Shown here: positions 52,618 to 63,400 of the stretch, one piece after another
How positions within the stretch are numbered: the first letter of the stretch is position 1
Layout: each line of letters starts with the position of its first letter
From: an uncultured Fibrobacter sp.
GTDB lineage: Bacteria > Fibrobacterota > Fibrobacteria > Fibrobacterales > Fibrobacteraceae
Length of the DNA stretch: 64,000 bases
Reading direction: 5' to 3'
NCBI GenBank assembly: GCA_934691725.1
Contig: CAKUTF010000006.1
Location: forward strand, 37,394-101,393
The notes under the pieces: generated by a model
The model's database searches: none
Seen by the model: only the letters and a program-made list of their open reading frames with translations
What the model was told of the DNA's origin: nothing
Program-made: the position numbers and the translations under genes

Positions 52618-55600
52618 GAAAATCCATATAACGAAGATAATTTATCCTAATATGAAGTTGTCGCGATTGTTCCCAAAATTTAAAGTACTTATGAGACAAT
52701 AATTCTCTATTTATTATTTTCTCTTGGGTTCCAAGAGCATTTGCAAACTTATTTCCATTAAAGCTTTTTTCTATTTGCCAATTTCCAATACTCCCAGTTT
52801 TTTCCCATAAATGCTTATGCTTCATTTCGTGGGCAACTGTTGAATATAGTTTACTAGGCGTTTTTATATCAGCTTCGTCCAAGGATATGAGATCGTTATT
52901 ATAATCATAATTCGAAGCACCCTGCCCTTGATTTTGTAACTGAAAATCAATTGGGCCGAAGCCTCCTTCTACATTATATACATAATCGGCTGATTTCAAT
53001 ATATAATCTATTCCAACTCCATTTTCTGGATTATATTTGTCCAAAGCGTATTTTAATACATTTTCATGGGTTTTCCATTGATATGCAGTATTTGTGCTAT
53101 ACTGATACGCCCCCGAAATGGCGCCAATCGCTACACCCGCAATCCCCCCTATAACACCATTTCTCAAATCGTATCCAAAGCTCCTGTCAAATCGATACCA
53201 TTCATGTCCACGATCAAAAGCACTTGATACCGTGGAACTGGCCCATGCCGATGCGCCAGAAACCATTCCTGTCTGAACAGCAGAGCCCTGAACGGCAGCC
53301 GACATCGCAGAACTTCCCACATCGAGAGCGGCATACCCTGTTTGAGCTGCGCCCGCCGCCTCCGCGACACCAGATATAGCCACCCCAATCCCATATCCAG
53401 CCGCAGCAGATGCAGTACCTTTTAAAGTCCCCATTGCCACTCCCCGAGCTATCGCTCTTCCACACCCCACCTCGTTCGCTCCGCTGCAATTCACCGCCGA
53501 AACTGTTCCGCCAATAGCGGCTCCTATAGCAGCACCTACAATGATGGCAGCCGTTACACTTTCTCCGTTCGGGTCTATATAATTTACCGGGTCGCCACCG
53601 TAAGTATAGGGGTTCGCAAACTGTCCTGCAGGGTCCGGCGTAAGCCAAAGTCCAAAGAGGGGGTCGTAGAATCGCGCGCCGAAGTAATACTTGTTTATGT
53701 CTGAATCGAATTCCTTGGATTGCCAGCGTCTTGAATCTTCGGCATTGTCGTGCGCCAGGTCAATTAGCGTTCCGTATGGGTAATAGGCGTATGCGCTCTG
53801 GATTCCCGATGTATTTGCGTAGCCCCTTATATTGCCCTGAACATCTGCCACAGGGAAATAGGCCAAGCCATTTTTGCGATAGCCACCACCAATCAGATCC
53901 TGACGCTCCAATGAGTAGACCGAGTCCGAACCATCTTTTCTATAAGTCCCCACCCCGCGCAGGGCCGCTTCGCCATATCCCGAATTTCCATCGTTGAAAC
54001 CGAAATACACACGCTGTCCATTTTCATCATAGGCCATATATATTCGGCCCAATTCAGAGGACTCGTAATCTTCCAAGTTATCTTGTGTTATTCCAGCAGG
54101 AACTTCAGGATACAGTCGCACCTTTTCCGGCAACGCCCTGGAATCCAGTTCGTAGGCGGCTCGTGCATAACGGTCTAGCCAGACATTTCCCGAAGCATCG
54201 TAGGAATAATATTCATACGGCGTGTAACTTCGCCCCGAAATCACCATCCCGCTCGGATGGTAATAGCCTTGGTCCGCATAGTCATAGCCAATGACCTGGT
54301 TTCCCTCGGTTTTCCGTGTCAAGCGTCCAAGTTCATCATAGCGATAACTTGCATTCCTAGTCCCGGACATTTCCGTCAAGCGGCCTAGATAGTCATACGT
54401 GTAAATTGCGTTTTCGACAACACGCCCCGAGGTTTCCGCATCAGCCCACACCCTCGTTACGATCGCCTGTCGCACAGACAAGGGATTTTCATACGATATG
54501 TTTTCAGAATAAAGCTCCGTAGGGCCGTTCCTATAGTCCAGTACAACGGGCCTTCCATATACATCGCGCCGAACGGTTTTTGCAAACACCTCAGTCCCCG
54601 CATCGTAATAATGTTTGGATACAACATTCCCATTTGCACTGTACGTATAGCTAGCCAACATGGAATTGCCTTCGCGTGTTTCAACGAGGCGTCCCTTGTT
54701 GTCATAAGTTCTAGTTCTTGTTGACTTTTGCGTCCAACCGCTTCCATCCCATTCCGAATAGGTCGAAGAAGCCAGCTCGTCGGACAAGTTATAGACATAG
54801 GACAACTGTACCGCTGGGACATCATCAAACAGATAGACGACCCACTGTCTTGACATACGCCCAATGCGGTCATAGGACTTCATTTTTATGGACACCGGAT
54901 TGCCATCGCTGTCATAGGCAATGATAGCCCCGACAGCATAATCGCGTATTCCGTCCATCTGAGACAGAATGTTTCCAAGCAGCGAACTGTTCAGATTTAC
55001 CCCGTATAGGTTCAACGTATCAGATGTAGGCTTTCCGTAAACCGTGCGGACTATGGGGGTAAAGGCTGCGGAAGCAATCGCCGTATTTGGAGCGGTAAAG
55101 TCATGATCACCACGCACTTCACCGATTGCGACAATTTTCCCTTCGCCATCATACACATTCGCCAAGAAATAATTGTTTCCCAAAGCCTTTTGACGAGCAT
55201 TTCTCGTAAACCTTAAATTTCCTAAAGAGTCATAGGCATATTCTACAAGACCTCGGTCATTAGACTTTTTCGAAAGCACGCGGCCCATGGCATCATAGCC
55301 CATCGTATCAGCAAACGCTGGGTAATCCCTAAGGTACGACCGAATCAACCTGTCATAGCCGTCATACTCGTTCACAACAACAAGTTCATTCAGTCCGTCA
55401 AAAGTCCATGTGGACACGGGCCTATTTTTTTCATCTGTGATGATCTGCGCATAACGCCCCTCGGCGTCATGCGATATGGTCAAGTGTTTTCCGCCAGGGG
55501 TTTTCAGCCTGTTCTTAAAGCTCTTCGATATTTTATTCTCGTCCAAATAACCCAGATAAAGAAAATCATCTGTCGAAGACGCAGGCAGCCCGTAGGACTC

Positions 55601-57463
55601 GGAGACTTCCTGCCGATATTCAAAAGATCGCCTCGCTATCCCGGCACTTCTTCCGAATGACCCGGACCCATTTCCGTACCGCGGTTCAAATTCCGTAAAG
55701 GCGTTACCCTCCGCGTTCAGCCTGTCCGTTGAATCGGTTCCGTCGTAATAATTATTCGCCGCCGTCACGCATGCTTCACAGGCCATATCCATATACCCGA
55801 ATGCAGTCGTATCGCGAACAAACAACATCGGTTCATACTTTGTCTTTCCGAGGGCATCGCTATACACGGCAGACACAATATATTTTCCATTGGCAAGGGA
55901 GTCTTGAATCTGTACATTCGAGCCGAAAGCGTCCTTGAAAATCGCGGATGTAAATTTCCTAGCATTTGCCTGTCCAATTGGATCAAGATAGGAATCCGTT
56001 TTTACCGTTTCCGGTACGACATTAAGAGTTCTCGCCTCGCAAGGAGCAAATTCAATGACCACATTCACGTTTTCATGCATCGCCGTGATGTCAAAATCAA
56101 TTTTTGAATACGGTCTGTTTCCATAAACCTTAAAAAGTTTTACATATTCATTCGCAGCCTTCATTGCGTTAAACGACGGATTTGTGGGAGGCTTTTTCGA
56201 AATGATTTCACCATCAAGAACAACGGTTTTCCCATTCACCGTAATCCGTTCTATAGACGAACCAGCCTTGCTTATTATTGAAGCGGAAGCCTTTTCACCT
56301 TCGTACAAACTAAACGGGGAACTGCCCGATGGAGAGTTCATCGATACGCGGCCACTCCCCGCAACCGAAAAAGTCAACCGATAGGGTTTAGGCGGCAGAA
56401 ACTGGATTGACGGAAGCTGCTTTAGATTGTAAACAATCCGGCCTATTCGAAACGTCATATTCTGTTTTTTCGGGTAGGCCAACTGGAACTTGAAGCCAGG
56501 TGCAGGCCTAGTTACATAAGGCGATGTATAGAAAGGGCCGCCCCATTGGTAAGTGTAATCATTGGGAGAAAACACTCCCATCAATTGGTTCTTCTTCATA
56601 GACGGATAATGCGCGTCGGCGGTTCCTTGAAAATCATCGAAATACCAAATGCAGAGACTGTCGCCAACGCCTATCGGATCAAGCATATGCACTTCAATAT
56701 TGCGAATTCCCCCGACTACAGGATGCTCTCTAGAATAATCGTAGGCAAGAATTCCTCCCGCCTGTGAAAAAGTCCCCATATCCACCAAAAGGCCCGACCC
56801 GACCCCATGGGGTTCGCTAATAGAAACCCCTCCGCCATTAAACGATTTTGCAATCCATCCCGGTCTCAACCCATTTGGCCCATAAACATCCATTCTGGTA
56901 ACTTGCATTTTTGCCGGACGCTTTTTTACTGTTCCATTATACAGAACAGGCCGCATCCAATCGAGCAATTCCGGTTTGGCGTGAGCAACATCGTTTTGCC
57001 AAAGCTGAACCTGGATTTCCCCGTCTATAAAAAACGACGACTGGACAGAATAGGATTTTCCCCTATACCGAAATGGTCCCATTTCTATGACGGTAAAATA
57101 ATTCGAGTTTGCATCGACAATGGACTTCCACTTAAACGAGCTCCCCAAATCAACATAAACTGATATAGGCAAAAAATACGGTTCAAGATCCTTATCAAGG
57201 CCGTTAGTCAAATTTCCAAATGAAATACGGCCATCGGCAAAAATGGTAAGATTCGAATATGTTCGCGACATGTATGTAAATCGATTTGCTTCGGGAAGAT
57301 CGAGAACCGTCCCGTCCACCGAAAAAAGAGAAACTTCCGCATCGGACATGTCAATCCAGCTTGGAAGAGCCCGATGAATTTTTCCATCATCATATCTCTG
57401 TGCAACAATATCTGCCAGAGAGAAACCGGCACTCAGAAATAGAAGAGCCAGAATTTTTTTCAT
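52589..57463 (-). CDS. Sec-exported Rhs/YD-repeat protein with C-terminal HExxH metallopeptidase tip
   Basis: The 1624-residue protein has a Sec signal peptide (ILALLFLSAGFSLA) and AGGAG 7 bases before the ATG. Residues about 30-500 are a beta-rich secreted region without clear family. YD repeats of the Rhs shell occupy about 650-1330 (for example YTYDYLGRLTEMSGTRNASY, YRYDELGRLTRKTEGN) and end with the Rhs-core block YYFGARFYDPLFGLWLTPDP. After GGDPVNYIDPNGESV and a hydrophobic Ala/Gly-rich linker comes the variable tip, with TVAHEMKHKHLWE (HExxH, His1545, a zincin motif) and a possible third ligand in NRELL. It likely delivers a peptidase toxin to neighbours. Confidence 0.8.
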   Translation of the reverse strand: MKKILALLFLSAGFSLADIVAQRYDDGKIHRALPSWIDMSDAEVSLFSVDGTVLDLPEANRFTYMSRTYSNLTIFADGRISFGNLTNGLDKDLEPYFLPISVYVDLGSSFKWKSIVDANSNYFTVIEMGPFRYRGKSYSVQSSFFIDGEIQVQLWQNDVAHAKPELLDWMRPVLYNGTVKKRPAKMQVTRMDVYGPNGLRPGWIAKSFNGGGVSISEPHGVGSGLLVDMGTFSQAGGILAYDYSREHPVVGGIRNIEVHMLDPIGVGDSLCIWYFDDFQGTADAHYPSMKKNQLMGVFSPNDYTYQWGGPFYTSPYVTRPAPGFKFQLAYPKKQNMTFRIGRIVYNLKQLPSIQFLPPKPYRLTFSVAGSGRVSMNSPSGSSPFSLYEGEKASASIISKAGSSIERITVNGKTVVLDGEIISKKPPTNPSFNAMKAANEYVKLFKVYGNRPYSKIDFDITAMHENVNVVIEFAPCEARTLNVVPETVKTDSYLDPIGQANARKFTSAIFKDAFGSNVQIQDSLANGKYIVSAVYSDALGKTKYEPMLFVRDTTAFGYMDMACEACVTAANNYYDGTDSTDRLNAEGNAFTEFEPRYGNGSGSFGRSAGIARRSFEYRQEVSESYGLPASSTDDFLYLGYLDENKISKSFKNRLKTPGGKHLTISHDAEGRYAQIITDEKNRPVSTWTFDGLNELVVVNEYDGYDRLIRSYLRDYPAFADTMGYDAMGRVLSKKSNDRGLVEYAYDSLGNLRFTRNARQKALGNNYFLANVYDGEGKIVAIGEVRGDHDFTAPNTAIASAAFTPIVRTVYGKPTSDTLNLYGVNLNSSLLGNILSQMDGIRDYAVGAIIAYDSDGNPVSIKMKSYDRIGRMSRQWVVYLFDDVPAVQLSYVYNLSDELASSTYSEWDGSGWTQKSTRTRTYDNKGRLVETREGNSMLASYTYSANGNVVSKHYYDAGTEVFAKTVRRDVYGRPVVLDYRNGPTELYSENISYENPLSVRQAIVTRVWADAETSGRVVENAIYTYDYLGRLTEMSGTRNASYRYDELGRLTRKTEGNQVIGYDYADQGYYHPSGMVISGRSYTPYEYYSYDASGNVWLDRYARAAYELDSRALPEKVRLYPEVPAGITQDNLEDYESSELGRIYMAYDENGQRVYFGFNDGNSGYGEAALRGVGTYRKDGSDSVYSLERQDLIGGGYRKNGLAYFPVADVQGNIRGYANTSGIQSAYAYYPYGTLIDLAHDNAEDSRRWQSKEFDSDINKYYFGARFYDPLFGLWLTPDPAGQFANPYTYGGDPVNYIDPNGESVTAAIIVGAAIGAAIGGTVSAVNCSGANEVGCGRAIARGVAMGTLKGTASAAAGYGIGVAISGVAEAAGAAQTGYAALDVGSSAMSAAVQGSAVQTGMVSGASAWASSTVSSAFDRGHEWYRFDRSFGYDLRNGVIGGIAGVAIGAISGAYQYSTNTAYQWKTHENVLKYALDKYNPENGVGIDYILKSADYVYNVEGGFGPIDFQLQNQGQGASNYDYNNDLISLDEADIKTPSKLYSTVAHEMKHKHLWEKTGSIGNWQIEKSFNGNKFANALGTQEKIINRELLSHKYFKFWEQSRQLHIRINYLRYMDFHDARFDLLY
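53455..54424 (-). repeat. Rhs core-tip homology segment (parent copy)
   Basis: This part of the full Rhs gene is repeated in two displaced copies: 49467-50243 (matching about 53640-54424) and about 51630-52048 (matching about 53455-53866). The copies share long stretches of identical DNA, for example around TTCGCAAACTGTCCTGCAGG, and would support homologous exchange of the toxin tips. Confidence 0.8.
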
Positions 57464-57472
57464 TTTACACTC

Positions 57473-60400
57473 CTATTCAATCACGGCATCAGCCTGTACA
57501 TAAATATTGTTGGCCCAAATAAGCCCTTCCCACCTGGATCGGGGTGCAATACTCACTGTCGCATAAGGTGCCACGAGAATCGATGCAAAATCAGAAGAGA
57601 CGCCAAAATACATCAGACCAGGAGCATTTGTATAAAGAAACACATTTTTTGCGCCACCGGGAGAATTATATAAATTCGCACGGTCTGCAATACTTATTGC
57701 ATTCTGTACCCACAGACGAACTGGACCGTCAAAATACACCTTGACATCCGGTTCTACGACAAACGAATCAAAATAGTATTCTCCAGATTCAAAATGAATT
57801 TCCGAGTTTGCGTAGGCATGGAAATCCTTGTAAGCTCCAAAAGATATCGTCGCTGTTTCATTCACGCCGACTATAAAATCCGCTATTCCCGTAACAAAAT
57901 AATTCACAGGTATGTCGGCAATATGGACATTCCGATGTTCAATTTTCCCATATGAGGCCCCATCCTGCATATAAAGATTTCCGCCCATAGTGACATCCTC
58001 TACATTGGAATTAGAGCGTAACAGCACATCGCCTTCAACAGTCATCTGTGCAAGAACATTCGCTCCTGCACAAACCTCGACCGTTTTTCCAACAACCTCA
58101 TCGGCGGAAATCGAAGCCCTATCATAAAGAGTCACATTTCCGGTCGCATAAACTTTATGGCCCAACAAAGTTCTATATGGCTGTGGAATATTTTCATTTT
58201 CTCCATCATCTTCTCCACTATCATCGTCTTCCTCGCCCTTTTTAATCTCTGCGGTATTGTCATCCTCGACGAAAATAACATGTCTATTCCCGTTTTCATC
58301 TTCCAAAAGCAATGTATCTACCGGTGATTTAGTGAAATCCAAATCAATGCAAGTGCTACGGAAATAGGTCGTTCCCTTGAACCACAGATGAACGCCGAGC
58401 GGGAACTGAATACAGAATTTACGATACGAACTATCCCCCCTACTGACATATAATGCCGTATCCAAAGCTATGCCGACAGGAATCAAATTGCTGTTGGTAC
58501 TGACACTATATTGCAATGTTTTATCCGATGAATCCGCAGTCGGGTACTCCCTAAACAGGTCTATCGTATAAGTCAAAGATACGCCATTAGCCCCGATGAC
58601 ATTTATTTCTATGCGGTTCTCTCCAGGTTCCAAATGAATTTCACTTGTCAAATCCTGGAAGTTATATCCGGGAGAGAATATTGAACCGACCCACGATATC
58701 AGTGCACCAAAGAAATTGATACCCTCATAGGAAACTTGAGTCCCGTTATGAAGCACCTGCACAGATGCTACATCCAGCGGCTCCATCAAGGCGGGAGATA
58801 TTTCAATGACAGAGTCTTCCGACAATAACTTGGCCGAATAATTTAAAATGTATTGACGGAATTCGGACGAAATCGTAGTCACGGCACCCGTAACCTGAAT
58901 TCCAGAAAGGGTTATATCAACGTCATCCGTAGATACATACTTCATTGGAACAATATGCTTTCTTCGACTTTTCGTTTCCTTGTCGGATGCCTGTACAACA
59001 ACAACAGGGGTTCCATTAGAACCAAATGCCAGGTTCGCCGCTTTCAACGTCTTATTAGCCTTAACGAAAGCAGGGATACCAACAGAAAGCCACCGAGAAT
59101 CCCGGTAACTCACAAGGGTAAGTCCATCTTCGTTTTGACTATTCGCAAACAAGACATAGGGGATCCCGTTTCGAACAGCAAAATCAAACGGAGCATCGCT
59201 TTCTAGATAAGCAATGATCCGACGTTCCTGTTCAACGGGCAATCCCGCAGAATTTACAATCGAAGCGTCCTCGTAGGGAGTAAACCTAAGTCTATGTTCG
59301 AGAGTACCATCTTCGTCTTCCGTATCAACATATTCGCCTCTAAGAACCGTAACTGCAGTCTTGTCTGTATTATCCACAGAAACATTGTACGCCACAGCCA
59401 GGTAGATATAGCCTGCATCGCCTACAATCTTAAACTGTTTCACCATGGTAAGAGGGATTGAATCATCTACAAAAACAAAGTCTCCTAGATAATTCGGGAG
59501 CATGTCACCCGAAGCAGGATCCTTTGTAAGAGTCGGCCCCGCCCAAATACTTCCTGAGCCGGATATCCCTGATTCCGAAGCATCAAAAAGTCTTTTTATA
59601 ATCAAGAATTTGGGCGAAGAAACGCCATCTCCATGTTCGGCAATTACATCATCCTTATATAGTTCAAAATAGGGATTTCGTGCAACATACGCCACATAGA
59701 GTTTTCCGCCAGGACCTGTTGTCATATCGACGCCATACACATCGCAATTCTCTATAATACCCGGCACAACAGATGGAGGCGCATCAAAATCCTGCCCAAA
59801 CGCCGTATAGCCACCTATAGGCTTCCATGCATTGTTCACAAAGCAACTGGATGCAAGTACCGGAGACGTTGTGCTATCATGGGCTGAAGTCTTTACATAG
59901 GCCACACAAACATTACCGACCGAATTCGTCGATATAGCAAAATCAAGTCCGTACACGGAAGCGTCAAAAATGTAACCATTGTCGGTCCACGTCTCTGAAT
60001 TACCAGAAAATAGCACAGCATTCTCATTACTTGTCGAGTCAACCATCAAAATTCGAGGCATTGAAAGCAAATAGCTGTTTCCGCCAGACATTGTTCCCGA
60101 CAACGCTTTAGATTTTTGTAAAGTTACCAGATTTTCAACCCATGAATTTCCACTAAAATCAGCCGTATAAACGCCATCTGATGCCGAATAGACTATTTTC
60201 GATGAATCGTCCTTGTCAATAAATAGCGGCATTTCAGCCTTTCTCAAAACATTTCCATAGCGAACCCATCCCGTCGAAGCCTTTTGAATATGCACAGTAT
60301 ATATATTCCTGCTATCCGATCCGACATCTATTTCTAATGTATATGAGGTATTACCATCCAGAGCGGCAGATAAACCATCATTAGCAGAGCAGCAATCATA

Positions 60401-63400
60401 ATGCCATCCGGTAGAAGAACCATCTCCGTCAGCATATAGACGATACCTGACAATAGCCTCTTTATTCTTCGGCTTCCATGAAATAGCAATACCTTCTTTA
60501 TCTCCAGCTAAGACATATTGCAAATTTCGATCTGTCGAAGACTGCAAAATCGGTTTGTCATCAAAAATTAAAGACTCCAGGTCATCCGAACCCGAAACAG
60601 GATCGCTACATTTCGCATCGCCATACTCCGCTTTGCTAAGAAGTCGTAGATTTCCAGAAGCATCCTCCCCATAGGTTCTTTCCATTCTCCCATTTTCATC
60701 CAATGCAATGTGTTTACCAACTCCGCGATCATCAACTTCAACAACAGATGTTTCAAAATGGGCATCGTAATATCTGACAGAAGCCTTGGCATTTGCAGGA
60801 ACCATTCGAATATCCTGAACACGCGTATTTCCAGTACTAGACAAGGAAACATTCAACAGTCCAGCTTCAACATTTCCTTCCCACTCGGCATAATGCCATT
60901 TACCAGCCGCATTTCCGTCTAAAGTCCAATTTTGCCTTTGTATTCCATTGACAGTTAAAGAAACCGATGCAGATGTATTGTCCGCATTTTGGAACCATGC
61001 AGAAAAACGATATTTGCCTTGTTTTGCCCATTTGACGAATCCCGAAAAACCATATCTCAAGTCCATCACAACTTTTGAAAAGCGTCCATTAGTCGGAGAT
61101 TCGCCATCGGTCGCCCTTCCCTGTAAAGGCAATAAGTGACAATCACTCGTTACATCCATGCCTTTTTCGTTGCAACGATCTCCAGGAACAACAAGGATTT
61201 CATCAAATCCGGCATTTTGAACCACGGCGCGTTCAAAAGCAATTGAGTCATCGTCAACAACCCTTGCGGTCTTGTTTCCGATCGCATCCGTTTTTTCTAC
61301 AGCAAAGCCGTTCAAAAATTTTGATACGACAGAATTCTTTTTCCATATACCACTTGGGTTCTCATGAAGCGCCCAAGGAATTCCTTGGAAAGAACTGCCA
61401 TTTACAAGGCTATCAGGATTATAAATCCATTCCTCGACAAGGTGAGGCGTTCCCACGAAATCATTAGCCGCAGCGTAACGAGCGGCAGTCGATTCAACCA
61501 CCTTACCTGTAGAACAATTCGGTTTACACGAATAGGATAACAATGGATTACGCAAGTGATTCACACTTCGTTCAAAAGCGTATTCTTCCGCAGAGTATCT
61601 GAGAACCTGTTCACTAGAGACCTCATTCGAACCGTTTTCAAAGGACAATTTTCTTGAGGGCTGTCCATTGAGCGCAATATTATACTCTATCGAATCCTTG
61701 CCCTTGACTCCCTTGATACAAGTTTCTATCGAACTGACCGCATCGACATGCAACATATTCGGCCAATTTGCATTACGGTAACGTGTATATTTGGAAATCG
61801 AGCTTTTTTCAACAACTTCCCCCACATAGGTTCTTTCTGCGCAAATTTTTCCCAGTCCAAGCCCAACATCACTGTAATCAATCGGGCACAATTCTCTTTC
61901 AATCATCCCTGAATTATCGGGCAATTCAACGCGAACTGTCGTTATTAAAGGTGTATTATTCACATAATCAAATGCGATATCTGGAGCTTTGTCAAAATTA
62001 TAGACATACTTATAGGAATACTCCTTGTCAACTATCGGATCCTGAACAGTCTTCCTTTCTACAAGTAACACCCCCTTATTTTTCACAAAGGAATCATTTT
62101 TCTTGTAGTAGATCGTTGTTGTCCCGGCTTCTGTTGTTTCAGCGCCCCCTTCAACAGCAAAGAAATCACCGATTGAATACGACTCGTCAAAGACCTCGAC
62201 CGTAGTCGGACCTTGTCCGCCCGGATTTCGGATATCCTTAAAGTGACTCCAATTTATATCAAGCTGTTCCTCGTTCCATTTTACTCCATCCCACAAGTAA
62301 GCTTTATTGGAACGCTTTTCTATATACCAGTTCGAGCCAACCACCAAATGTTTTTCGCGTTTGGAACCATCTGTATTTACTTCTCCATGCCTTATCCACC
62401 CGCCATCGTTTTTTCGTTCAAACAATTCGACATTCGCACCAGGGTGAGTTTCACTCCACACGCTCACATATTTACACTTCCACTTTACGCCCCAGCGCTT
62501 AAATTTCGGCCAACAGAAATAGGGTATTTCAATCATGTTATCTACTTTGGGTCTTCTTGTCACAAAGAAATTGACGCTTCCGACAGCATCCCATTCCGCT
62601 TCCTCCAAAAGGTCAAAATCATCATGGTGGACCATATTCCTATTTTCAAAAGGAATCAGCCAGGATTCACCATCCCAGTCAAATAAAGTCAAATCATCGT
62701 TATCATTGTGTCGCATGGCGACATAGTTATAACCTACGGCCTGCGCCCTCGGAACACCCTGAACCCCGTGGACATCATAGTTAAGCAATTTTGTCCAGCC
62801 GCTACCATTCCAATGATACGCTTCCGCTCGTTGCCCCCAAAGGCCCGTGGACTCCACGGCACCGAACAAGTAACCGTTTCCCCAATAGTAGCGATTGTCG
62901 TCGTCCAGATCATCGTTGTCATAGGTTTTCTGAACGGAAATTCCGGAAGCATCGTACTTGAAAGAAAAAATTCTCACCCGATAGTTGTTCCCCCAATCCC
63001 TACCTACATAAGAAACAGCAATGTGATTTTCCGACGGGTAAATCTGAAGGAACCGATTGTCCATGATCCCTTCATCAGCGGAAAGAGTATCTATTACAAA
63101 GGAACCACCCCATAACGTCCAAGGAACCGTGAGCGTCAAGGTGGATTTAGTTGAAGACAGGTTGCCCTTTACTATATAATTAGGGCCGGCAAGAACCAAT
63201 TCCTTATCACCATCATCATGGACACGAGGCTTTACTTGCCACGTAGCACCATCCCATACAACAGGATACATATCGTAACGATCCCCCCTCCCTGTTGCAT
63301 AGGCAAACCAGCTGTTTTTCGCCGTGCTAAAATATCCATCCTCATGATACGGTAGCGAACTCAATTCCTCTCGAATGTTCCAGGCACCATTTTGCCAATA

